Assembly: GCA_016278615.1 (NCBI GenBank)
Contig: JADQBM010000024.1
Location: forward strand, 1 to 59,892
Source: Clostridia bacterium
GTDB taxonomy: Bacteria; Bacillota; Clostridia; Peptostreptococcales; JAAYPU01
Direction: 5' to 3'
Length of the DNA stretch: 59,892 bases
The notes beneath the pieces are model-generated. The model saw only the letters and a list, made by a program, of their open reading frames with translations. It did not search any database and was not told the DNA's origin. Made by a program: the position numbers and the translations under genes. This document shows positions 19,402 to 28,811 of the stretch, piece after piece. The stretch's first letter is position 1. Every line of letters starts with the position of its first letter.

Positions 19402-19875
19402 GTGAAAAACATAGGAAAAATTGTATTGATAAGCATTACTTTGATGGCTATGATCAGCATGGTTGCCTTTGCCACCAACTTTACCCCAGGTTCAGAAGAA
19501 GATCCAGTTGTTACCCTGAGTTATGTCAATAATCAAATCGATGCCCTAAGAGCATATGTCGACAGCAAAGTTTCCAGCCCAGGAGTAAACACAGGAGAAG
19601 CAAATACAATGGCAGCCTATGAAATATTGAACTTGAAAAATAACCAGAAGCTCATGGGGAGAGAAAGCACAGAGATTATTCTCAGATCAGGTGAAGCAGA
19701 GGCTATCGACAATGGTGTTAACGGTATTTCCGATTTAACAGAAGGAAAAGATCTTCTAAGTGGGGATCCAATCATTGAAAATCATTTGTTAATTGTTCCA
19801 AGAGATGATGGTAGAGGCATAAAAGCCATTACTGAAATATATGTCATGGTCAAAGGCGGATATGAAATTCAATAA
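19402..19875 (+). CDS. Exported protein of unknown function
   Basis: A 157-residue protein with a GTG start preceded by TGGAGG. The signal peptide (MKNIGKIVLISITLMAMISM, cleavage likely after AFA) gives a small exported protein. The mature N terminus, with DPVVTLSYVNNQIDALRAYVDSKV, looks like the short coiled segments seen in several clostridial surface or envelope proteins. The remainder is predicted beta-rich. There is no catalytic motif and no function can be assigned. A terminator follows, so it is probably monocistronic. Confidence 0.7.
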   Translation: MKNIGKIVLISITLMAMISMVAFATNFTPGSEEDPVVTLSYVNNQIDALRAYVDSKVSSPGVNTGEANTMAAYEILNLKNNQKLMGRESTEIILRSGEAEAIDNGVNGISDLTEGKDLLSGDPIIENHLLIVPRDDGRGIKAITEIYVMVKGGYEIQ

Positions 19876-19890
19876 ACAATTAGAAAGACA

Positions 19891-19926
19891 AAAGGAGAAT
19901 TTTGAATTACAAAATTCTCCTTTTTT
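19891..19926 (+). terminator. Intrinsic terminator
   Basis: AAAGGAGAATTTTG (19891-19904) pairs with CAAAATTCTCCTTT (19910-19923), followed by TTT. Confidence 0.9.
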
Positions 19927-19954
19927 AAATATTTCACAAAACTTTTATTTTAGC

Positions 19955-19983
19955 TTTACTCCCAAATGAAATAACTTTACAAT
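19955..19983 (+). promoter_or_regulatory. Sigma-A promoter of the DUF5693-csaB operon
   Basis: TTTACT (19955-19960), 17-bp spacer, TACAAT (19978-19983), about 32 bases before the ATG at 20016. Confidence 0.6.
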
Positions 19984-20015
19984 AGATGTAGTAAAAAGTT
20001 CACGGAGGAAAAATC

Positions 20016-22175
20016 ATGTTTGTTAGTAATAAAGTTTTCAATATATTTATTCTGGTGGCGTTGGCCGTGGTCATCTTTGTGACAGCAGGACGCATAAACG
20101 TAGAAAAAGAGAATAAGACCGTAGATTTTGTGATGGATTATACAGAATTAGAGAACTTAGCTTCTCAAAGCAATCAAGAGGTCTCGTTTTGGCTAAATCA
20201 TTTTAAAGATATGGGCATCAATAAGGTAGGTCTTGCTGAGGAGAGTATAGATTCTTTGATAGAAGCAGGAAAACCCATTAAAGCAGAATTGATGGGGGAC
20301 GTTTCTAAAGAGATAGATTGGAGAGAAAAGTTGCCTGAAACGATTTTAAAGGCAATAGATGGGAATTCTGTATTTAATAAGAACGATATTCTCGTATCAA
20401 CGAGTTCTTCAGAATTATATGCCTTTATAAAAGAGGGCTTTGAAAAACGCTATGAAGAGAGTAAATATTTCACAGCAGAAAATGAAAATAATTATTTTTT
20501 ATACATATACAGTGGACCCAAGGATACTCTTTATACACCAAAAACAAAGTATGAAGATTCCAGTCAGAAGGGATTTATTGAACTAAGAGAGCCCATATAC
20601 TCCAAACTGATGTATTTGAGCTTAGGATTTGATGATGAAAAAGTTAAGAAAATTAAGGAAAGTAATTTGTCAATTATCCCGAGAACTGTAGGCTACGATG
20701 AATGGAATGGAGAAAAGTTTGAAAAAGCAACCCTTAATGAATACAAAAAACTAAATACGGTGGCACCTGAATATTTGCTTTTTGCTGGATCAGAGATTGT
20801 GGGTCAAGATGAGGGAAGCAAGCAACTGAAAGAATACGTTGATAAAAATGATATAAAAATTGCTATGATTGAAACCACCTTTCAACGAGAAAACATTGAT
20901 CAGGCAGGTCTGTTAGATATGGTTCAATCAACGGATTACAATACCATAAGAGCCTTTACAACCTGGCCATATATTCAGAATAGGTTTCAGTATTATAACT
21001 ATCAAGGATCAGAAGAAATAGAAAATACTTTCTATAGAGCCATTACAGAAAGAAATATCCGTATGATTTATTTCAAACCCTTTAAGGAGCATAAAGATAA
21101 TTTTATTTATATAACAGATGTGAATGAATATAAAAGAATGTTTGAAAGCTTGGAAAATAGAATAGCCAAACATGACATTTCTTTGGGAAGTGCTTCAGTC
21201 ATGGAGCCTTATGAAGTAGGTTGGTTGGCGAAAATCATCATAACTATTGGAGCTGCTGCCGGAGGGATGATTCTTTTGTCAGCATTCATTCAGTTAAAAG
21301 AAAGAATGAGATACGTACTCTTTGCTATTATTGGGGCATTGATTGTAATCGCATATAGTTTAAGTGAGACATTGGCAGAGATGTTTTCCGCTTTTGGCGC
21401 TTCTGTGGTATTCCCGTGTCTTGCAATTATATATTTGATTAATAGATGGCGGGTTTATTCTACCCAAATTGAAAAAGATGAAAAGCTTTCTAGAATCATA
21501 CTTGAGGCAATAAAAGATTTGCTGATTGCAACCTTTATATCTTTGGTTGGAGGGTTGTTTACAGCTTCATTGATTTCAGATATCAATTACCTGTTAGAGC
21601 TAAATATTTTCAGAGGTGTTAAGGCGGCTCAACTTTTACCATTGTTCATTTTCGCTATCGTGTATTTATCCTATATAGGATTTAAAGCGGAACATAGATC
21701 TTCAAGATTTAACATAAGGGTCATAAAAGAGATTCTCATGTCTGATATAAAAGTGTGGGTCACCATAATAGGATTGGGGGTTCTGGCAGCGGGGTATATT
21801 TATATTGCCCGTACAGGACATGATACAGGAGTTGAGCCACTAAAGATTGAAATGATTTTTAGAAACTTTTTAGAAGATTACCTCTTGGCTCGGCCGAGAA
21901 ATAAGGAGTTTTTAATTGCTTTTCCGGCATTAATGCTGTCAATATATGCTATAATAAGAAGATTCAAATGGTTGCCATTTGTTTTAGGGTTAGCAGCAGT
22001 TATTGGACAAACTTCCGTTGTCAATACTTTTATGCATCTGCGAACCCCCGCCTATTTATCACTGACACGGACAGCATATTCGCTCCTCTTCGGAATTATT
22101 ATAGGAGTTGCTTATATCATTTTATTTGAGCTTATTATTAGAGGATTTCGAAGAATAAGAGGAGAACAAACATAA
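20016..22175 (+). CDS. DUF5693 family membrane protein
   Basis: A 719-residue protein. One N-terminal TM helix (about residues 5-22) is followed by a large soluble domain of about 380 residues. A C-terminal block of about eight to nine hydrophobic helices begins near residue 405. It matches the DUF5693 proteins encoded just upstream of csaB in many Firmicutes. Its stop overlaps the start of csaB, so the two are translationally coupled. A role in making or exporting the pyruvylated wall polymer is likely from context, but no catalytic residue can be named. CGGAGG precedes the ATG. Confidence 0.8.
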   Translation: MFVSNKVFNIFILVALAVVIFVTAGRINVEKENKTVDFVMDYTELENLASQSNQEVSFWLNHFKDMGINKVGLAEESIDSLIEAGKPIKAELMGDVSKEIDWREKLPETILKAIDGNSVFNKNDILVSTSSSELYAFIKEGFEKRYEESKYFTAENENNYFLYIYSGPKDTLYTPKTKYEDSSQKGFIELREPIYSKLMYLSLGFDDEKVKKIKESNLSIIPRTVGYDEWNGEKFEKATLNEYKKLNTVAPEYLLFAGSEIVGQDEGSKQLKEYVDKNDIKIAMIETTFQRENIDQAGLLDMVQSTDYNTIRAFTTWPYIQNRFQYYNYQGSEEIENTFYRAITERNIRMIYFKPFKEHKDNFIYITDVNEYKRMFESLENRIAKHDISLGSASVMEPYEVGWLAKIIITIGAAAGGMILLSAFIQLKERMRYVLFAIIGALIVIAYSLSETLAEMFSAFGASVVFPCLAIIYLINRWRVYSTQIEKDEKLSRIILEAIKDLLIATFISLVGGLFTASLISDINYLLELNIFRGVKAAQLLPLFIFAIVYLSYIGFKAEHRSSRFNIRVIKEILMSDIKVWVTIIGLGVLAAGYIYIARTGHDTGVEPLKIEMIFRNFLEDYLLARPRNKEFLIAFPALMLSIYAIIRRFKWLPFVLGLAAVIGQTSVVNTFMHLRTPAYLSLTRTAYSLLFGIIIGVAYIILFELIIRGFRRIRGEQT

Positions 22176-23281
22176 TGCATAAAGTAGTTATTTCTGGTTA
22201 CTATGGGTTTAATAATATTGGAGATGAATCAATACTTAGAGCGGTTGTGGACAATCTTCGTGAAAAGTTAGGACCTCTTGAGATTACTGTTCTGTCTTAT
22301 AATCCGGAGTTGACAAGTGAAAAGTTTGAAGTTAAATCGGTTTATAGAATGGATGTAAAAAAAGTGGTTCAGGCCATTAAATCCTGTGACATTTTAATAA
22401 GTGGTGGGGGAAGTCTGCTTCAGGATTCCACCAGTAAAAAAAGCATTGTTTATTACTTAGGCATTATGTGGATTGCTCAGTTTTTCAAGAAGAAGGTATT
22501 CATATACAGCCAAGGGATCGGGCCCATAGGAAGCAGAATTAATCGGTTTCTTATTAAAAAGACTTTAAATAAGATTAAATATATCGTCGTGAGGGATGAT
22601 CAATCCAAAGAGTTGCTTTGCGAAATAGGCGTAGAGAGCACGCATATTAATGTTACGGCAGACCCCGTTATAAGGGTCAAGAAAGCAGAGCCAGAGACAG
22701 GTATCCGAATTCTTAAAGAAGAAGGGTTTGTAAAAGACCCTGAAAAAATGACTGTGGGATTTGCATTAAGAGGGTTGAAAATTAAAGGGAATTTCATAGA
22801 AGAAATCTGTAAAGCTTCTAAATTGATTTTAGCTGATTATAATGCAGAGATCGTTTTTATTCCTTTTCATTTCAAGGAAGACATGCCGGCCATTAATGAA
22901 ATCAAAAAAGAATTAGGAGATTCGGTTTTTTATATAGAAAACAAATATCTCACAGAAGAAATGCTTAGTCTCATTGGAAATATGGATGTTTTGGTTGGCG
23001 TAAGGTTGCATTCTCTGATTCATGCGGCAATCATGGATGTGCCAATGATTGCAATCTCTTATGATCCAAAGATTAATTCCTTTATGCATTCGTTGGGGAT
23101 GAAGGCACTTTGTAGTATTTATGATTTTCAAAGTGAATTCCTTATGGATGAATTCGCAAACGTTTTAAATCATAAGGACACCATCAGAGAAAAGGTCTAT
23201 GGTCATATCAAGGAGTTGATTCAAAAGTTAAATCAGAATGAAGAATTGATTCAAGAGCTTTTAGATACGGGAGAAAAGTAA
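22175..23281 (+). CDS. csaB: Polysaccharide pyruvyl transferase CsaB
   Basis: A 368-residue enzyme that adds ketal pyruvate from PEP to the secondary cell-wall polymer, the ligand of SLH domains. Family motifs are GYYGFNNIGDESIL (about residues 8-21), ISGGGSLLQDSTS, IYSQGIGPIGS and the late GVRLHSLIHAAI. It overlaps both neighbours by one base (DUF5693 upstream, tagA downstream). The SLH protein at 38 kb is a plausible client of its product. Confidence 0.93.
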   Translation: MHKVVISGYYGFNNIGDESILRAVVDNLREKLGPLEITVLSYNPELTSEKFEVKSVYRMDVKKVVQAIKSCDILISGGGSLLQDSTSKKSIVYYLGIMWIAQFFKKKVFIYSQGIGPIGSRINRFLIKKTLNKIKYIVVRDDQSKELLCEIGVESTHINVTADPVIRVKKAEPETGIRILKEEGFVKDPEKMTVGFALRGLKIKGNFIEEICKASKLILADYNAEIVFIPFHFKEDMPAINEIKKELGDSVFYIENKYLTEEMLSLIGNMDVLVGVRLHSLIHAAIMDVPMIAISYDPKINSFMHSLGMKALCSIYDFQSEFLMDEFANVLNHKDTIREKVYGHIKELIQKLNQNEELIQELLDTGEK

Positions 23282-24006
23282 TGACTGAGAAATTAGATAT
23301 TTTAGGCGTTCAAGTAGACAAAGTTACTTTAGAAGAAGCACAGGATGTGGTAAAGGGGTATTTAGATGGTACGCAGTGTAAAATGATTGTAACGCCAAAT
23401 CCGGAAATAATTATGGACGCTGTAAAAGATATGGCATTAATGGATATAATAAATGGAGCTGATTTAGTTATTCCAGATGGAATTGGATTGGTTTATGCTT
23501 CAAAGATTTTGAAGCAGCCTTTTAAGGAAAGAGTGACAGGAATAGATTTTCTTGAGAAAATGCTGGAACATTTAAATCACTCTCAGCAAACCATCTATCT
23601 TCTTGGGAGTAAACCCGGTGTCGCTAAAAAAGCGGCAGAAAAGATGAAAGAAAAATATCCCAAACTGAGAATTGCAGGAACCCATCATGGTTATTTTAAA
23701 AAAGAAGAGGAAGAAGCGGTGATTGGCGAAATTAATAAGGTTGCTCCTAATTTTTTATGCGTAGCCCTGGGCGCTCCGAAACAGGAAGCTTTTATTAATC
23801 AATACAAAGGTTCATTAAAGACAAAAGCAGCTATAGGCGTTGGAGGCAGTCTGGATGTATGGGCCGGTGAATTAAAAAGAGCACCAGATTTTTATAAGAA
23901 TAATGGATTGGAATGGCTATATCGATTTATTCAACAACCAAGCCGGTATAAAAGGTTGGCCGCTTTACCTGCATTTATGATTAAAATACTGATTAAAGGA
24001 AAATAG
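23281..24006 (+). CDS. tagA: WecG/TagA/CpsF family glycosyltransferase
   Basis: A 241-residue GT26 glycosyltransferase that extends lipid-linked wall-polymer intermediates. In Bacillus, TagA adds N-acetylmannosamine. The family signatures are TPNPEIIMDA, GADLVIPDGIGLVYAS, IYLLGSKPGVA and VALGAPKQEAFI. Its ATG overlaps the csaB stop. With DUF5693 and CsaB it forms a compact wall-polymer operon. The exact sugar donor cannot be read from sequence. Confidence 0.92.
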   Translation: MTEKLDILGVQVDKVTLEEAQDVVKGYLDGTQCKMIVTPNPEIIMDAVKDMALMDIINGADLVIPDGIGLVYASKILKQPFKERVTGIDFLEKMLEHLNHSQQTIYLLGSKPGVAKKAAEKMKEKYPKLRIAGTHHGYFKKEEEEAVIGEINKVAPNFLCVALGAPKQEAFINQYKGSLKTKAAIGVGGSLDVWAGELKRAPDFYKNNGLEWLYRFIQQPSRYKRLAALPAFMIKILIKGK

Positions 24007-24010
24007 TAAA

Positions 24011-24868
24011 ATGAAAAAATCGCTTCTTATACTTTTGGATTATTTTATCATAACCATGGGCACTTTTTTAATGGCCATTGGATTGGTTCTTTTTCTAGAA
24101 CCCTATACCATTGCCCCCGGAGGTGTTACCGGGTTAGCAATTGTCATAAGAAAGTTATCAGGGATACCCATTGATGTTACCAACCTGGTTGTAAATATTC
24201 CTTTGTTTATCGGAGGGTTAGTTGTTTTAGGTAAGAAATTTGGAATTAAGACAGCTTATGCAACTATTGCTCTTTCAGCCTCAATCCGGTTTATTTATAC
24301 TTTCTTTGACGTAGAGATGTTCCATATAAATGATATGCTGTTAGTAGCAATTTATGGGGGCGTCATTATGGGTGTAGGGATTGGATTGGTTTTCAAAACA
24401 GGTGGGACCACAGGTGGAACCGATTTGGCAGGCGCGATTTTACATAAATTCTTTCCTCATATTAGCATTCCCAAGCTCATGATGTTCTTGGATTTATTGA
24501 TTGTTTTTGCTTCTGGAGTAGTAGAAAGAAAGCTGGAAACTGCTTTATATTCCATTATTGCTTTATATATTGTGGTAAAAATCGCGGATTCCATTATCGA
24601 AGGTTTGAATTATGCAAAAGAATTTATTATCATATCCGACAAATATGAGGAAATAGGCAAAGCCATTATTAACAATATGCAAAGAGGCGCAACAGTTTTA
24701 AAGTCTCAAGGCTTATATACTGGAAAGGAAAAGAATGTCCTTCTTTGTATTGTAAGCCGCGCAGAAGTGGCAACCTTAAAAAAACTCATACAAGAAATAG
24801 ATGAAAAAGCATTTGTAACCGTCAATTCAGTCCATGAAGTCATGGGAGAAGGATTTGAAAAGAAATGA
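24011..24868 (+). CDS. YitT family membrane protein
   Basis: A 285-residue protein. Five to six TM helices occupy about residues 1-200, including the conserved FKTGGTTGGTDLAGAIL and FLEPYTIAPGGVTGLA motifs. A cytoplasmic DUF2179 domain (about 205-285) ends in VTVNSVHEVMGEGF. Members are of unknown or transport-like function. It starts four bases after the tagA stop, so it is likely the last gene of that operon. Confidence 0.88.
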   Translation: MKKSLLILLDYFIITMGTFLMAIGLVLFLEPYTIAPGGVTGLAIVIRKLSGIPIDVTNLVVNIPLFIGGLVVLGKKFGIKTAYATIALSASIRFIYTFFDVEMFHINDMLLVAIYGGVIMGVGIGLVFKTGGTTGGTDLAGAILHKFFPHISIPKLMMFLDLLIVFASGVVERKLETALYSIIALYIVVKIADSIIEGLNYAKEFIIISDKYEEIGKAIINNMQRGATVLKSQGLYTGKEKNVLLCIVSRAEVATLKKLIQEIDEKAFVTVNSVHEVMGEGFEKK

Positions 24869-24883
24869 AAACTTTTTAGATAA

Positions 24884-25052
24884 AAGATAATAGATAATAG
24901 ATAAAAGTTAATGAGAGTTTTGCTAAAGCAAAACTAAATTATTTATGTAAAATCAAATAATAAAATGTAGATTTTGAGAATCAAAATCATCCTTAACTGT
25001 TATCTATTATCTGTTATCTATTATCTATTAATTATTATCTATTATCTAACAA
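24884..25052. repeat. Mirrored-arm intergenic element, copy 8
   Basis: The left arm is a GATAATA/GATAAAA array (about 24887-24908). The right arm is the mirror, TTATCTATTATCTGTTATCT-type repeats (about 25001-25047). Inner hairpins are AGTTTTGC TAAA GCAAAACT (24916-24935) and GATTTTG AGAAT CAAAATC (about 24971-24989). The arms have a different unit from copies 2, 5 and 7, but the layout is the same. It lies between yitT and the transketolase genes. Confidence 0.7.
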
Positions 25053-25077
25053 AGTAAAATATATTAGGAGGTATATC

Positions 25078-25911
25078 ATGGTTGTAGATTATCAAATTTT
25101 AGAATCAGTAGCGAAGAACATAAGACAGAGCATCATAAAATCTGTTCATGCAGCTGGTTCAGGTCATCCCGGAGGATCCCTTTCTGCGGTAGAAATACTC
25201 ACAGCACTCTATTTTTACAAAATGAACATTGACCCCAAAGATCCAAAGAAAGCAGACAGAGATCGTTTTGTATTGTCAAAAGGGCACGCTGCTCCAGTTT
25301 TGTATAGTACCCTTGCAGAACGTGGTTACTTCGATAAAAAACATTTGATGACTTTAAGAAAAATAGGCTCTATGTTACAAGGACACCCCGATATGAAAAG
25401 AGTCCCTGGGGTAGAAATGTCAACGGGATCTTTAGCTCAAGGCTTTTCTGCCAGTATTGGAATGGCTTTAGCCAGTAAATTGGATAACAGCAGAAGCAGA
25501 ATTTATACGCTTTTAGGTGATGGAGAGCTCCAAGAGGGTTTGATATGGGAAGCCGCCATGAGCGGGGCCCATTATAAGCTTAATAATCTCACAGCATTCT
25601 TAGATTTTAATGGGTTGCAAATAGATGGAACCAATGAAGAAGTCATGAATGTAAAGCCTGTTGATGAAAAATGGAAAAGCTTCGGCTGGCATGTTATAGA
25701 AATTGATGGACATTGTTTTAAGGAAATCATCGATGCACTCATTGAAGCGGAAACCATTAAAGATAAGCCAACGATGATTATTGCCAAGACCATAAAAGGA
25801 AAAGGTGTTTCATATATGGAAAACAATGCAGGTTGGCATGGAAAAGCACCAAATGATGAGGAAGCAAAGGCAGCATTAGTGGAATTGGGAGGTGAAGCAG
25901 ATGTCAGATAA
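25078..25911 (+). CDS. Transketolase, N-terminal subunit
   Basis: A 277-residue thiamine-diphosphate-binding half of a split transketolase of the pentose phosphate pathway. It contains AAGSGHPGGSLSAVEIL (residues about 22-38), KGHAAPVLYS and the ThDP/metal motif GDGELQEGLIWEA. It ends before the pyrimidine-binding domain, which is the next gene. TTAGGAGG precedes the ATG. Its last codons overlap the start of the C-terminal subunit, so the two are translationally coupled. Confidence 0.95.
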   Translation: MVVDYQILESVAKNIRQSIIKSVHAAGSGHPGGSLSAVEILTALYFYKMNIDPKDPKKADRDRFVLSKGHAAPVLYSTLAERGYFDKKHLMTLRKIGSMLQGHPDMKRVPGVEMSTGSLAQGFSASIGMALASKLDNSRSRIYTLLGDGELQEGLIWEAAMSGAHYKLNNLTAFLDFNGLQIDGTNEEVMNVKPVDEKWKSFGWHVIEIDGHCFKEIIDALIEAETIKDKPTMIIAKTIKGKGVSYMENNAGWHGKAPNDEEAKAALVELGGEADVR

Positions 25912-26833
25912 AATGGCGACACGACAAGCTTATGGAGAGGCTCTGGTAGCCTTAGGAAAAGAAAATGAAGATGTGGTGGTTTTGGATGCAGATCTTTCTA
26001 AATCTACAATGACAGTAGGTTTTTCAAAAGAATTCAGTGATCGATTTTTTAATATGGGGATTGCAGAGCAAAACCTCATGGGGACTGCAGCAGGTCTTGC
26101 AGCGTCTGGTAAAATTGTATTTGCCAGTACCTTTGCAATGTTTGCAGCAGGAAGAGCATTTGAAATTGTAAGAAATGCCATTTGTTATCCTTCCTTAAAT
26201 GTTAAAGTATGTGCAACCCATGCAGGGATAACAGTAGGAGAAGACGGAGCCAGCCACCAGGCAATAGAAGATATTGCACTTATGCGGGCACTTCCCAATA
26301 TGATTGTAATCAATCCTTCAGATCCTGTTTCTGCAAAAAAAGCAATATTTGAAGTGGCCAAATACCATGGACCTGTTTATGTCCGGTTAGGCCGAGTCAA
26401 AGTGGACAGTATTTATGAAGACACTTTAGACTTTGAAATAGGAAAAGGAATTTGTCTCAAGGATGGTGCTCAAGCTACAGTTATTGCAACTGGCGTAATG
26501 GTACATGAAGCGTTAAAAGCAGCTGAAATATTGGAATCAGAGGGCATTCGAATTAGAGTCATTGACATGCATACCATTAAACCTATTGATGAAGAGATTA
26601 TCATTAAAGCAGCAGCTGAAACAGGTGCCATTGTCACAGCCGAAGAACACAGTGTTATTGGTGGATTGGGTTCTGCTGTGGCAGAAGTTGTTGTAAAACA
26701 TCATCCAGTTAAAATGAAGATGATAGGGATTCAAGATATATTTGGAGAGTCTGGAAAACCAGATGAACTCATGAAAAAATTCAATATTACTTCAGACGAC
26801 ATCGTAAAAGCGGTTAATGAAATAATTAAATAA
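25901..26833 (+). CDS. Transketolase, C-terminal subunit
   Basis: A 310-residue pyrimidine-binding and C-terminal half of the split transketolase. DADLSKSTMTVGF, FFNMGIAEQNLMGTAAGLA (with the glutamate that activates ThDP) and ATHAGITVGEDGASHQAIED are all typical. GGGAGG lies nine bases before the ATG at 25901. The GTG at 25892 overlaps that site and is less likely. It overlaps the previous gene by 11 bases. Confidence 0.95.
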   Translation: MSDKMATRQAYGEALVALGKENEDVVVLDADLSKSTMTVGFSKEFSDRFFNMGIAEQNLMGTAAGLAASGKIVFASTFAMFAAGRAFEIVRNAICYPSLNVKVCATHAGITVGEDGASHQAIEDIALMRALPNMIVINPSDPVSAKKAIFEVAKYHGPVYVRLGRVKVDSIYEDTLDFEIGKGICLKDGAQATVIATGVMVHEALKAAEILESEGIRIRVIDMHTIKPIDEEIIIKAAAETGAIVTAEEHSVIGGLGSAVAEVVVKHHPVKMKMIGIQDIFGESGKPDELMKKFNITSDDIVKAVNEIIK

Positions 26834-26901
26834 GAATATTCAAACTCACTCTCGAATAAAGATATAGGGATTGAACAACCTGTAAAGGAGTGAGTAAATA
26901 T

Positions 26902-27384
26902 TTGAAAATGCCTACAATTAAATTCAGATTTCATCGCCCATCCAGAAGAACCGTCATGATTATAATGGTTCTGGTATTAGCGATAGTTGCATCACTATTG
27001 ATATATAATTTTTTCATAAAAGGTGATGATAACGTGGATTACAAGGTTTTAACGGGAGAGGAAGTCCCTGTTGAGCTCACAAATGAGATACTACCCGAAT
27101 ACAAACAATTGGAACGTGCTTTGGCATGTTGTTTCAATGACAAAATTTATGTCATTGTCACTAGAGGGGAAAAACCCACAGGTGGATATGACATTTCTAT
27201 TGAAAAAATGACATTAAACCAAGAAGAAGATGAAACCACAACATTAGTGGTCTATACCAAATTTTCAGACCCTCAACCCGGGGATATATTGACTCAAGTC
27301 ATTACATATCCTTACGAAGTGGCAGAAACAGATCTTCAGGAGCTACCCAACAAAATAGAAATGAAAGTACAATATGAGGATTAG
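26902..27384 (+). CDS. Membrane-anchored PrcB-like protein
   Basis: A 160-residue protein from a TTG start 11 bases after AAAGGAG. An N-terminal cytoplasmic basic segment and one TM helix (about residues 14-36) precede an extracytoplasmic domain. ACCFNDKIYVIVTRGEKPTGGYDISIEK resembles the PrcB C-terminal domain (protease-complex subunit PrcB), known from treponemal and clostridial lipoproteins. What it partners here is unknown. It follows the transketolase genes by about 70 bases. Confidence 0.7.
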   Translation: MKMPTIKFRFHRPSRRTVMIIMVLVLAIVASLLIYNFFIKGDDNVDYKVLTGEEVPVELTNEILPEYKQLERALACCFNDKIYVIVTRGEKPTGGYDISIEKMTLNQEEDETTTLVVYTKFSDPQPGDILTQVITYPYEVAETDLQELPNKIEMKVQYED

Positions 27385-27407
27385 GCAGGGAAGTTTTCCC
27401 TGCCTAA
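27381..27407 (+). terminator. Hairpin overlapping the PrcB-like gene stop
   Basis: TTAGGCAGGGAA (27381-27392) pairs perfectly with TTCCCTGCCTAA (27396-27407). The stop codon lies inside the stem. The T-tract is poor. A second terminator follows 16 bases later. Confidence 0.6.
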
Positions 27408-27422
27408 GGCTTTAATTCAGGA

Positions 27423-27450
27423 AGAATATGCTCACTCATATTCTTTTTTC
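27423..27450 (+). terminator. Intrinsic terminator
   Basis: AGAATATG (27423-27430) pairs with CATATTCT (27437-27444), followed by TTTTTC. Confidence 0.8.
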
Positions 27451-27538
27451 TGTTAAAGAACCATATTTAAATAGAATATGAAGGGAAAATTTAGTAAAAT
27501 AAAAATAGATTTCTATTTGAAAAGGAGAGCGGCTAAAC

Positions 27539-28345
27539 ATGAATACCTTTGAGAGCCTTTTTATGGCACATTATGAAAAACTATATACACTGGCCTTTCG
27601 AATGACTGGAAATAAAGAGGACGCTGAAGATGTGCTCCAGGAAGCCTGTTTAAATGCCTATAAAGGGTTTCATGACTTTAGAGAGAAAAGCTCTTTTTAT
27701 ACCTGGATATATCGGATTGTTATTAATGAAGGAAAGAAGCACATAAAATATACAGAAAAGATGCCTGTGGATGTGTATGCTGAGGAAAACAATATGAAGT
27801 CGGAAGAGGTATACGCCTATATTAACAGCTTCGGTGAAGTCGAAGACCAAGTCATGATTAATAGTGCAAAAGAAACTTGTTTGCAACTTTTTATGAATTG
27901 TATGCCGTCAAAGTACAGAGTTGTTTTTACTTTACGTAGCATCCTTCAATTTTCTGTTGGAGAAACTGCGGAGATTCTTGGAACCACTGAAAATTCTGTA
28001 AAAGTAAACTTACATCGTGCAAGAGCACTTTTTAAAGGGTTGATGGAAGGCAAATGCTCTTTAATAAACCCCCAATACCCATGTAAATGCAGTTCCTGGG
28101 TAAAATATGCAAAGGACACCAAACGAAAGATCATAGATGATGATATTATAACCATTAAAAACACAGAAAAAGCTTTGGTTAAAGAGTTTAAAAACGAAGT
28201 ATCAGAATTGATTTCCATCTCAGAGCTTTACAATACCAAGATCGTCTCAGATTCTCATGAGCGCTTTAAAGAACATATTAAGAAAATAATAAATGAAGGG
28301 CAGTTCAAGCTTCTTGCAAATAAAGGATTGAGTAGTAGCCATTAA
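27539..28345 (+). CDS. ECF-type sigma factor with C-terminal extension
   Basis: A 268-residue sigma-70 family factor. Region 2 is at about residues 1-75 (YTLAFRMTGNKEDAEDVLQEACLNAY, SFYTWIYRIVINEGK). Region 4 is at about 110-170 (MPSKYRVVFTLRSILQFSVGETAEILGTTENSVKVNLHRAR). A further 95 residues follow, far longer than usual for the group, with C173, C182 and C184 (PCKCSSW). This tail may bind metal or act as a built-in anti-sigma. No anti-sigma gene is adjacent. AAAGGAGAG precedes the ATG. Its target genes are unknown. Confidence 0.88.
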   Translation: MNTFESLFMAHYEKLYTLAFRMTGNKEDAEDVLQEACLNAYKGFHDFREKSSFYTWIYRIVINEGKKHIKYTEKMPVDVYAEENNMKSEEVYAYINSFGEVEDQVMINSAKETCLQLFMNCMPSKYRVVFTLRSILQFSVGETAEILGTTENSVKVNLHRARALFKGLMEGKCSLINPQYPCKCSSWVKYAKDTKRKIIDDDIITIKNTEKALVKEFKNEVSELISISELYNTKIVSDSHERFKEHIKKIINEGQFKLLANKGLSSSH

Positions 28346-28355
28346 GCTACTACTC
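28330..28355. terminator. Shared terminator of convergent genes
   Basis: GAGTAGTAGC (28330-28339) pairs with GCTACTACTC (28346-28355), loop CATTAA. It lies between the convergent sigma-factor and DUF3795 genes and could serve both. Confidence 0.7.
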
Positions 28356-28363
28356 GGCTGTTT

Positions 28364-28795
28364 CTATTTAATATCTTCTAAAGAAGGGCCTGAACCAATT
28401 TTCATTTTTCCTTTAAAATATTTTTGCCGCGTTGTATGAGCTTCCTTTGCCCATTCATCCACCCCTATTGCTTTAATTTTGCATAGGTTATAAAGCTTGT
28501 AATTTTGTGGCAGTTTGTCAGCCCCATCGCTGCAAGGGTGAAGATTGTTACATGGAAAAGATTCACAATCACAGCAAAAATCAATGCTTTTGGCTTCAAC
28601 ACATTTTTTTGTTTCACATTCATCAGGAATCATTAAGCAACCACTAACTCTGCACCCTTCACATTGAAAGCCTACAGGGCTTTTTTTCATGTAAGGCGCA
28701 ATACGATTGCGTAGTTCATCTGTAATGTTATCCTTATAAATCTCACAATTAAAGCAGTCAATCCCACAAGGCGCCGTTAAATTTTTATAATCCAT
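28364..28795 (-). CDS. DUF3795 cysteine-rich protein
   Basis: A 143-residue protein with many cysteines in CxxC-like groups: APCGIDCFNCEIY at the N terminus, CEGCRVSGC, ECETKKC, FCCDCESFPC. This is the DUF3795 pattern, found widely in anaerobes and presumed to bind zinc or an Fe-S cluster. Its function is unknown. The ATG at 28795 is preceded on the minus strand by AAAGGAGG. Confidence 0.85.
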   Translation of the reverse strand: MDYKNLTAPCGIDCFNCEIYKDNITDELRNRIAPYMKKSPVGFQCEGCRVSGCLMIPDECETKKCVEAKSIDFCCDCESFPCNNLHPCSDGADKLPQNYKLYNLCKIKAIGVDEWAKEAHTTRQKYFKGKMKIGSGPSLEDIK

Positions 28796-28811
28796 TTTGT
28801 ATTCCTCCTTT

